Assembly (NCBI GenBank): GCA_031178305.1
Contig: JAPSJG010000004.1
Coordinates: forward strand, 1 to 27,660
Length of the DNA: 27,660 nucleotides
From: Sinorhizobium sp.
GTDB lineage: Bacteria; Pseudomonadota; Alphaproteobacteria; Rhizobiales; Rhizobiaceae
Direction of reading: 5' to 3'
In this document: one piece after another, positions 8,249 to 15,137 of the stretch
How positions within the stretch are numbered: the first letter of the stretch is position 1
Layout of the letters: every line of letters begins with the position of its first letter
The notes under the pieces: generated by a model
Database searches by the model: none
What the model saw: the letters and a program-made list of their open reading frames with translations, nothing else
What the model was told of the DNA's origin: nothing
Translations under genes and position numbers: made by a program

Positions 8249-9483
8249 ATGTACGAATATGCCATTGCCTGGGACTGGCTGACTTTCGCCGTGAGATGGC
8301 TGCATGTCATCACCGGTATCGCCTGGATCGGCTCATCGTTCTATTTCGTGGCCCTCGACCTGGGTCTGAGGCAGCGCCCGGGTCTACCGGTCGGCGCCTA
8401 TGGTGAGGAGTGGCAGGTACATGGCGGCGGTTTCTATCACATCCAGAAATATCTCGTGGCGCCGGAAAACATGCCGGAGCACTTGACCTGGTTCAAATGG
8501 GAATCCTACGTCACCTGGCTTTCCGGCTTCGGCATGCTGGCGCTCGTCTATTATGCCGGCGCGGACCTCTACCTGATCGAGCCGAGCGTGCTCGACGTCT
8601 CGAAGCCGACGGCAATTGCAATTTCTCTCGCTTCGCTTGCCTTCGGCTGGCTTGCCTATGACACGATCTGTCGCTCGCCGCTCGGCAAGGACAACACTCG
8701 GCTTATGGTGCTCCTCTATTTCGTGCTCGTCGCCGTTGCCTGGGGCTACACCCAGCTCTTCACCGGCCGAGCCGCCTACCTGCATCTCGGTGCTTTCACC
8801 GCAACGATCATGTCGGCAAACGTGTTCTTCATCATCATCCCCAACCAGAAGAAGGTGGTGACCGACTTGATCGCGGGCCGTACCCCGGATCCGGCACTCG
8901 GAAGGCAGGCAAAGCAGCGCTCGACGCATAACAATTACCTGACGCTCCCCGTCCTGTTCCTGATGCTGTCGAACCACTATCCGCTCGCCTTCGGCACCGA
9001 GTACAACTGGATCATCGCCTCGCTCGTCTTCCTGATGGGCGTTACCATCCGCCACTGGTTCAACACGCGCCATGCCCGCAAGGGGAGCCCGACCTGGACG
9101 TGGCTCGTCACCGCGCTTCTGTTCGTCGTCATCATGTGGCTCTCAACCGTTCCCAAGGTTCTTTCCGAGGGCGGAGAGGCGCGGGCTGCGACGGCTGGAG
9201 AGGCTGTCGTCGCTTCGGCTGACTTCTCCAAGGTACGCGACACCGTGCTCGGGCGCTGCTCTATGTGCCATGCGCGTGAACCCGGCTGGGAGGGTATCAT
9301 CGTGCCGCCAAAGGGCGTCGTTCTCGAGAGCGACGCCGACATCGTCGCGCATGCGCGCGAGATCTATCTGCAGGCTGGACGATCGCACGCGATGCCACCG
9401 GCGAACGTCACCGGTGCCACGGAGAAGGAGCGCCAATTGCTCGCCTCCTGGTACGAGACGGCCGTAAAGGAAGGAAAGATTCA

Positions 9484-9487
<4 letters not shown>
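8249..9487 (+). CDS. puuD: membrane-bound urate oxidase with C-terminal cytochrome c domain
   Basis: This 412-residue protein belongs to the PuuD family, integral-membrane cytochrome c urate oxidases that convert urate to 5-hydroxyisourate and pass electrons to the respiratory chain instead of making H2O2. The name clashes with the unrelated E. coli PuuD of putrescine degradation. The N-terminal ~300 residues hold several hydrophobic spans (for example WLHVITGIAWIGSSFYFVAL). The last ~85 residues are a cytochrome c domain with C337-S-M-C340-H341 for haem attachment and Met382 in HAMPP as likely sixth ligand. I chose the ATG at 8249, behind GGGAGA, because a longer in-frame start at 8126 lies within a repeat element and adds 41 unrelated residues. 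The stop overlaps guaD (ATGA). Neighbouring uraH and xdh genes support the assignment. Confidence 0.9.
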
Positions 9488-10827
<1,340 letters not shown>

Positions 10828-10921
10828 GCGGCGCATGGCCTGCGTCGCCAGCAAGCTGAGGCCGCGGCTGTAACCCCTGAAGTTCGACGAGATCGATCCC
10901 TTGCATAGCGCCTGGTGATCA

Positions 10922-10984
10922 CCCCTCACCCTGACCTTCTCCCCGCAAGCGGGGGAGAAGGTGGCCGGCAGGCCGGATGAGGGG
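10922..10984. repeat. REP-like hairpin element between guaD and groEL
   Basis: The core hairpin pairs ACCTTCTCCCCG (10934-10945) with CGGGGGAGAAGGT (10950-10962), with one bulged G. Outer arms CCCCTCA (10922-10928) and TGAGGGG (10978-10984) also pair. This core resembles the hairpin at 25602-25631. Lying between two convergent genes it may stop transcription or protect mRNA 3' ends, although there is no T-run. Confidence 0.75.
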
Positions 10985-10997
10985 CCTCGCGCCCTCT

Positions 10998-12626
10998 TTA
11001 GAAGTCCATTCCACCGCCGGGCGGCATCGCGGGCGGCGCTTCCTTCTTGGGCTTCTCGGCGATCATCGCTTCGGTAGTCACCAAAAGGCCGGCGATTGAC
11101 GCGGCATCCTGGAGTGCCGTACGCACTACCTTGGCGGGGTCGATGACGCCCATGGTGAACAGGTCGCCATATTCGCCGGTTTGGGCGTTCCAGCCCCAGG
11201 CAAATTCCGTCTTCTCGCGAAGCTTGCCGACGATGATCGAGCCCTCTGCTCCGGCGTTTTCCGCGATCTGGCGGACGGGAGATTCGATCGCGCGACGGAC
11301 GATCTCGACGCCGACACGCTGGTCGTCATTGGCAGTCCGGACACTGTCGAGGACCTTGATCGAGCGTAGAAGCGCCACGCCGCCGCCCGGGAGGATGCCT
11401 TCCTCGACGGCCGCGCGCGTTGCATGCAGGGCGTCGTCGACGCGATCCTTGCGTTCTTTGACCTCGACCTCCGTCGAGCCGCCGACGCGAATGACAGCAA
11501 CGCCGCCGGCGAGCTTAGCGAGCCGCTCCTGCAATTTCTCGCGGTCGTAATCCGACGTCGTTTCCTCGATCTGCGCCTTGATCTGGGCTATCCGCCCGTC
11601 AATGTCGGCTTTCGTGCCGGCGCCGTTGATGATCGTCGTATTTTCCTTCTCGATCGAGACCTTCTTCGCCCGGCCGAGCATGTCGAGCGTCACGTTCTCG
11701 AGCTTGATGCCAAGGTCTTCGGAGATGACCGTGCCGCTGGTCAGGATGGCGATGTCTTCGAGCATGGCCTTGCGGCGGTCGCCGAAGCCCGGAGCCTTCA
11801 CGGCCGCGACCTTGAGCCCGCCGCGCAACTTATTGACGACGAGAGTGGCGAGCGCTTCGCCCTCGACGTCCTCCGCGATGATCAAGAGCGGCTTGCCGGA
11901 TTGGACGACGGCTTCAAGAATCGGCAGCATCGCCTGCAGGTTGGAGAGCTTCTTCTCGTGGATGAGGATGTAGGGATCTTCGAATTCCGCCCGCATCTTG
12001 TCCTGGTTGGTGATGAAATAGGGCGAGATGTAGCCACGGTCGAACTGCATGCCCTCGACCACTTCGAGCTCGGTTTCCGCGGTCTTTGCCTCCTCGACGG
12101 TGATCACGCCTTCATGGCCCACCTTTTCCATCGCGTCGGCGAGGTAGCGGCCGATTTCAACGTCGCCATTGGCCGAAATCGTGCCGACTTGGGCGATCTC
12201 CTCGTTATTCGAGACCTGGCGCGCCTTGGTCTTGAGCTCGGCGACGAGCGCATCAACCGCCAGATCGATGCCGCGCTTCAGGTCCATCGGGTTCATGCCG
12301 GAGGCAACCGCCTTGGCGCCTTCCCGTACGATCGCCTGGGCAAGAACGGTCGCGGTCGTCGTGCCGTCGCCGGCGATCTCGCTGGTTCTTGATGCGACCT
12401 CGCGCAGCATCTGTGCGCCCATATTCTCGAACTTGTCCTCGAGCTCGATCTCCTTGGCCACGGTCACGCCGTCCTTGGTGATCCGCGGTGCGCCAAAGGA
12501 CTTGTCGATCACGACATTGCGGCCCTTGGGGCCAAGTGTCACCCGGACGGCATTCGCCAGAGTGTCAACGCCGCGCAACAGGCGCTCGCGGGCATCGGAA
12601 TGGAATTTGACGTCTTTCACAGCCAT
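10998..12626 (-). CDS. groEL: 60-kDa chaperonin GroEL
   Basis: This 542-residue chaperonin forms the double-ring ATP-driven folding chamber capped by GroES. Family hallmarks are the N-terminal AAKDVKF-like start (here MAVKDVKFHSDARERL), the ATP-site GDGTTTATVLAQ near residue 86, and LPGGGVALLRS near residue 413. The C-terminal tail is short, ending MPPGGGMDF with only one GGM unit. Rhizobia carry several groEL copies, and the short tail and small-heat-shock neighbours fit an accessory copy; that is inference. The ATG has AAGGAG upstream. It is the second gene of a groES-groEL operon, 44 bp after groES. Confidence 0.98.
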   Translation of the reverse strand: MAVKDVKFHSDARERLLRGVDTLANAVRVTLGPKGRNVVIDKSFGAPRITKDGVTVAKEIELEDKFENMGAQMLREVASRTSEIAGDGTTTATVLAQAIVREGAKAVASGMNPMDLKRGIDLAVDALVAELKTKARQVSNNEEIAQVGTISANGDVEIGRYLADAMEKVGHEGVITVEEAKTAETELEVVEGMQFDRGYISPYFITNQDKMRAEFEDPYILIHEKKLSNLQAMLPILEAVVQSGKPLLIIAEDVEGEALATLVVNKLRGGLKVAAVKAPGFGDRRKAMLEDIAILTSGTVISEDLGIKLENVTLDMLGRAKKVSIEKENTTIINGAGTKADIDGRIAQIKAQIEETTSDYDREKLQERLAKLAGGVAVIRVGGSTEVEVKERKDRVDDALHATRAAVEEGILPGGGVALLRSIKVLDSVRTANDDQRVGVEIVRRAIESPVRQIAENAGAEGSIIVGKLREKTEFAWGWNAQTGEYGDLFTMGVIDPAKVVRTALQDAASIAGLLVTTEAMIAEKPKKEAPPAMPPGGGMDF

Positions 12627-12670
12627 GGTTCACTCCTTTCTCGGCAGCAGGGTTATGACTGGTGCGGGAT

Positions 12671-12985
12671 TCAGGCGACTTGCCTTTCGGCGCCGGAATC
12701 TTCGATTACGCCGAGCACGTCGGCCTCCTTCAGGATAAGCAGGTCCTCGCCCTCCATCTTGATCTCCGTTCCGGACCATTTGCCGAAGAGCACGCGGTCA
12801 CCGACCTTCACGTCGAGCGCAACGATCTGACCCTGCTCGTTGCGCGCGCCCGGGCCGGCGGCGATGACCTCGCCTTCCTGCGGTTTTTCCTTCGCTGTGT
12901 CGGGAATGATGATGCCGCCCTTGGTTTTCTCCTCGGACGAGAGGCGGCGGACGAGAATGCGATCATGGAGCGGTTGGAACTTCAT
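12671..12985 (-). CDS. groES: 10-kDa co-chaperonin GroES
   Basis: This 104-residue protein forms the heptameric lid of the GroEL cage. MKFQPLHDRILVRRL is the canonical N-terminus. The mobile loop (SSEEKTKGGIIIPDTAKEKPQ) and the GEVIAAGPGA strand follow. The C-terminus ends EDSGAERQVA, about eight residues beyond the usual end, an odd small extension. The start at 12985 is set by GAGGAGG a few bases upstream and by the family N-terminus; the frame stays open a further 35 codons without meaning. Expression is presumably governed by the CIRCE operator 137 bp upstream. Confidence 0.97.
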   Translation of the reverse strand: MKFQPLHDRILVRRLSSEEKTKGGIIIPDTAKEKPQEGEVIAAGPGARNEQGQIVALDVKVGDRVLFGKWSGTEIKMEGEDLLILKEADVLGVIEDSGAERQVA

Positions 12986-13121
12986 GTCTTCCTCCTCGGT
13001 TCTTGTTCGTCGATGCCCTTGAAAAGCGCTGCCGCCGTTGGAACGGGCGGACGGATTATCCTTAAGCAACGATTGATCTGGTCCTGCCAAAAAATGGATT
13101 CAAGAGGGACGCGCCGGAATT

Positions 13122-13148
13122 TTAGCACTCTTGTGCCGAGAGTGCTAA
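13122..13148 (-). promoter_or_regulatory. CIRCE operator (HrcA binding site) of groESL
   Basis: TTAGCACTC, a 9-base spacer, and GAGTGCTAA form a perfect CIRCE inverted repeat. HrcA repressor binds this site under non-stress conditions and releases it on heat shock. On the - strand a TAAAAT box overlaps the groES-proximal end and TTAGCA lies 18 bases upstream of it, a possible promoter embracing the operator. CTTGAT at 13155-13160 is an alternative -35. A perfect palindrome GCCCGTACGGGC lies further upstream at 13168-13179. Confidence 0.95.
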
Positions 13149-13212
13149 CCCTCGATCAAGGATGGTTGCCCGTACGGGCCTTTGACTGGAATTGTTCCTG
13201 CAGAATCGAAAT

Positions 13213-13238
13213 CCCCTCCCCAGTGCCCTGGGGAGGGG
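13213..13238 (-). terminator. Rho-independent-like terminator after the 13246-13755 Hsp20 gene
   Basis: A perfect 11-bp stem CCCCTCCCCAG / CTGGGGAGGGG with a 4-base loop lies 8 bases beyond the hsp20 stop. Read on the - strand it is followed by ATTTCGATTCT, a weak T-rich tail. It would also insulate groESL from read-through. Confidence 0.75.
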
Positions 13239-13245
13239 AGCGATC

Positions 13246-13755
13246 CTACTGGCGATTGATGGTGATGCGCTTGGCTTTCGTCTGACCCTGCTCGGTCTTG
13301 GGAAGCGTCACTGTCAGAATGCCATTGTGGAAGGTCGCGTCGACCTTGCTTTCATCAATGTCATATCCAAGCGGAATACGGCGTTCGAAGCGGCCGTAGA
13401 AGCATTCGGAGAATTGGTTATCCTTGTCTTCGGTCTCGGCCTTCTTCTCGCCTCTCAGAGTGAGCACGTCATCGGTCAGTGAGAGTTCGACGTCCTTTTC
13501 CTCAAGGCCGGGCAACTCGGCGGTCACCTTGATCTCCTTCTCCCGATCGGAAACGTCGATATGCGGCCAGCCGGCGCCGAAACCCGGAAACCCTCCGTAG
13601 GCCGACGGTAGCCGCGTGTCGAAGCCGCGGAAGACATCGTCGAAGAGCCGGTTCATTTCCCGATGAAGTGCGAGGAAGGGGTTGCGTTCTTCGCGATAGG
13701 ATGCGGGGACCTGTCCCTGCCCGCGGGCCCATGGAATGAGATCACGTACATTCAT
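13246..13755 (-). CDS. Hsp20 / alpha-crystallin small heat-shock protein
   Basis: This gene encodes a 169-residue small heat-shock protein, an ATP-independent holdase. An N-terminal arm rich in aromatic residues (ALHREMNRLFDDVFRGFD) precedes the alpha-crystallin domain from about residue 62 (WPHIDVSDREKEIKVTAELPGLEEKDVELSL). The domain closes with the hallmark F-x-NGILTVTLPK near residue 147, and a short C-terminal extension follows (TKAKRITINRQ, with the I-x-I-like ITI anchor). It resembles the HspC/Hsp18-type class rather than IbpA. AAGGAA precedes the ATG. It lies downstream of the ibpA-like gene in the same direction with a repeat between them, so co-transcription is possible. The leader can fold over the ribosome binding site (see 13764-13794). 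Confidence 0.95.
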   Translation of the reverse strand: MNVRDLIPWARGQGQVPASYREERNPFLALHREMNRLFDDVFRGFDTRLPSAYGGFPGFGAGWPHIDVSDREKEIKVTAELPGLEEKDVELSLTDDVLTLRGEKKAETEDKDNQFSECFYGRFERRIPLGYDIDESKVDATFHNGILTVTLPKTEQGQTKAKRITINRQ

Positions 13756-13763
13756 TGTCGGTT

Positions 13764-13794
13764 CCTTTCATTTCCGCTCAAGCGGGACGAAAGG
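13764..13794 (-). promoter_or_regulatory. leader hairpin sequestering the hsp20 ribosome binding site
   Basis: On the - strand CCTTTC can pair with GAAAGG, which contains the ribosome binding site, around an inner CCGC/GCGG hairpin (+ strand positions 13764-13769, 13774-13777, 13782-13785 and 13789-13794). This could act as a heat-melted translation switch. It is not a recognisable ROSE element, and the pairing is short, so treat it as a possibility. Confidence 0.35.
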
Positions 13795-13885
13795 GCATGA
13801 GCGATTTTCATCCCGCTCTCCAACATTTGCCGTCTCGAAACCCGTCGGAGTGCCGGATCTCGCCGGCCCCCCAACTTCGAGGCTG

Positions 13886-13989
13886 CTGCATGTTTCCTTA
13901 GATCGGAGCCGATTTAAGGATAAAAACATGCAGCATTTTGAAGTGCTACGGCGACCTTTGTGCGTCTGAAAAGACGCACGGCGCTGTAG
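13886..13989. repeat. 104-bp palindromic element, copy 2 (RIME-like)
   Basis: This copy has the same length and architecture as 7939-8042. Its terminal hairpin is GTGCGTC-tgaaaa-GACGCAC, where copy 1 has GCGCGTC and GACGCGC, a compensatory pair change. The inner arm TTAGATCGG/CCGATTTAA is better paired than in copy 1. It lies between the two Hsp20 genes. Confidence 0.85.
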
Positions 13990-14003
13990 CGTCCGCCGCT
14001 ATA

Positions 14004-14480
14004 TTACGCGGCGTGCTTTTCGCCCTCGATCTGCTTCTTCCCGCCCTCTGCGGGGAAAGCGTCCTGCTTGATCTCGATGCGGCGAGGCTTCATCTGCTCG
14101 GGAAGCTCACGGACCAGATCGATCGTGAGCAAACCATTCACGAGCTTTGCATCTCTGACCGTCACATAGTCAGCAAGCTGGAAGCGGCGCTCGAAGTTGC
14201 GAGCGGCAATGCCACGATAGAGGTATTCCGCCTCCTCCTCGCCAGCTTTTTCACCGCTGATGGTCAGCAACTGCTGCTCGTGCGTGATCGTGATTTCTTC
14301 CGGCGTGAAGCCGGCAACCGACATCGCGATGCGATACTCGTTATCTCCGACGCGGATGATGTCGTAGGGCGGCCAGTTGTCGGTCGGCGCCGTCCGGCTC
14401 GCCGAGTCGAGCAGGTCGAAAAGGTGGTCGAAGCCCACACTGGACCGCGACAGGGGTGAGAAGTCGAAGCTTGTTCTCAT
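14004..14480 (-). CDS. ibpA: IbpA-like small heat-shock protein
   Basis: This gene encodes a 158-residue Hsp20 of the IbpA/HspA class. The N-terminus MRTSFDFSPLSRSSVGFDHL matches the IbpA pattern of F-D-SPL-RS-GFD. The alpha-crystallin domain runs from about residue 37 (YDIIRVGDNEYRIAMSVAGF) to NGLLTIDLVRELPE near residue 126. A C-terminal tail RRIEIKQ carries an I-x-I motif for oligomer assembly. I chose the ATG at 14480 because AAGGAGG ends 8 bases upstream; ATGs at 14486 and 14504 are too close to, or upstream of, that site. The gene has an RpoH-like promoter and a ROSE-like leader, so both its transcription and its translation are likely heat-induced. Confidence 0.93.
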   Translation of the reverse strand: MRTSFDFSPLSRSSVGFDHLFDLLDSASRTAPTDNWPPYDIIRVGDNEYRIAMSVAGFTPEEITITHEQQLLTISGEKAGEEEAEYLYRGIAARNFERRFQLADYVTVRDAKLVNGLLTIDLVRELPEQMKPRRIEIKQDAFPAEGGKKQIEGEKHAA

Positions 14481-14482
14481 AG

Positions 14483-14568
14483 CCATATCCTCCTTGAGCA
14501 ACATGGACGATGAGGGGCGCCGAAGAGAGGCGCTCCTCGACTGCGAGCCCCTCGATAGGCGGCTCGCA
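14483..14568 (-). promoter_or_regulatory. ROSE-type RNA thermometer in the ibpA leader
   Basis: Three hairpins are visible on the - strand transcript. The first pairs TGCGAGCC with GGCTCGCA (14542-14568). The second is a GC-rich stem at 14512-14538. The 3' hairpin at 14483-14506 has 5' arm CCATGTTGCTC, loop AAG and 3' arm GAGGATATGG, giving 10 base pairs with one bulged G opposite the Shine-Dalgarno AGGAGG. A UUGCU sequence with a bulged G facing the ribosome binding site is the defining feature of ROSE elements in rhizobial small heat-shock genes. At low temperature the site is hidden; heat opens it. Confidence 0.82.
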
Positions 14569-14571
14569 CAC

Positions 14572-14602
14572 CCGATTTAGGTTCTCCGGCCGAGGTTTCA
14601 AG
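14572..14602 (-). promoter_or_regulatory. RpoH (sigma-32) type promoter of ibpA
   Basis: On the - strand CTTGAA (CTTG at 14602-14599) is followed after 17 bases from CTTG by CCTAAATCGG (14581-14572), close to the alphaproteobacterial heat-shock consensus CTTG-N17-CYTATNTNNG with one mismatch. Transcription would start near 14565, giving a leader of about 85 nt that contains the ROSE element. Confidence 0.75.
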
Positions 14603-14707
14603 GGGGTGTTGCGCAATCTTCGGCTCATACGGCAATTGCCGGAAATCGCTCCAGAAACGACGTGCCGAGGCGGCTCTGATCACCGCGCTGAGCGGCTTCC
14701 CCGGGTT

Positions 14708-14735
14708 CTTGAAATTAGCTTCCGAACACCAATAT
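14708..14735 (+). promoter_or_regulatory. RpoH (sigma-32) type promoter of the DUF982 gene
   Basis: CTTGAA at 14708-14713 is followed by CCAATAT at 14729-14735, 17 bases after CTTG, matching the Sinorhizobium RpoH pattern CTTGAA ... CCNATNT. Transcription would start near 14742, about 33 bases before the ATG. A 12-bp palindrome CGGCAATTGCCG (14630-14641) lies between this promoter and the divergent ibpA promoter. Confidence 0.7.
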
Positions 14736-14774
14736 CTTTTCCGTGTTCATTGACGGCATGAGAAAGGAGGAAAA

Positions 14775-15080
14775 ATGCTTCTCAATGAGATTCCATGGAC
14801 AATCCCCCTCACGGTGCGCCTTTCAAACGGCCTGACGCGTACCTTCACTTCCGTTTACGAGGCGGTCGATTTCCTGGAGAACGAGTGGCCGTTGCGCAAG
14901 GGAGAGCGCTATGAGCGTGCATTGCGTACCTGCCGGAGGGCGCTTAATCGCATGACGCCGGCAGCGGTGGCGCGCGAGGCTTTCATTGCCGCGTGCCTGG
15001 AGGCCGGGATGCCGCTGGTGATGCCCACTCCGGCGCGGCAGCCGCAGAACGCTCAAGCGAAGACTGCCTTGTCAGCCTGA
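14775..15080 (+). CDS. DUF982 family protein
   Basis: This gene encodes a 101-residue protein of the DUF982 family, small proteins expanded in rhizobia with no assigned function. Family features are an aromatic start (IPWTIPLTVRLSNGLTRTF), a mid-protein helix VYEAVDFLENEWPLRKGERY, a CRRAL segment, and AAVAREAFIAACLEAGMPLV near the end. There is no signal peptide or membrane span, so it is probably cytoplasmic. The ATG follows AAGGAGG four bases away. It is divergent from ibpA and has its own RpoH-like promoter, which suggests heat-shock induction. The C-terminal ~15 residues (ARQPQNAQAKTALSA) look like a disordered tail. Confidence 0.85.
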   Translation: MLLNEIPWTIPLTVRLSNGLTRTFTSVYEAVDFLENEWPLRKGERYERALRTCRRALNRMTPAAVAREAFIAACLEAGMPLVMPTPARQPQNAQAKTALSA

Positions 15081-15091
15081 ACTGAAGGATG

Positions 15092-15124
15092 ATCGGTCGG
15101 AGGCGGCGCTGCCCTCCGGCCGAT
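15092..15124. terminator. bidirectional terminator between DUF982 gene and pbpC
   Basis: ATCGGTCGGAGG (15092-15103) pairs with CCTCCGGCCGAT (15113-15124), a 12-bp stem with one G-T position and a 9-base loop, in the 57-bp gap between two convergent genes. The + strand continues GGGTTCTTCCC, only weakly T-rich. Confidence 0.65.
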
Positions 15125-15137
15125 GGGTTCTTCCCGT

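Noticed and set aside
13736..13969. 77-codon + strand frame between the two hsp20 genes
   Set aside because: It covers the hsp20 leader and the repeat copy; its end is the same repeat-encoded string as at 7939-8042 and it has no ribosome binding site.
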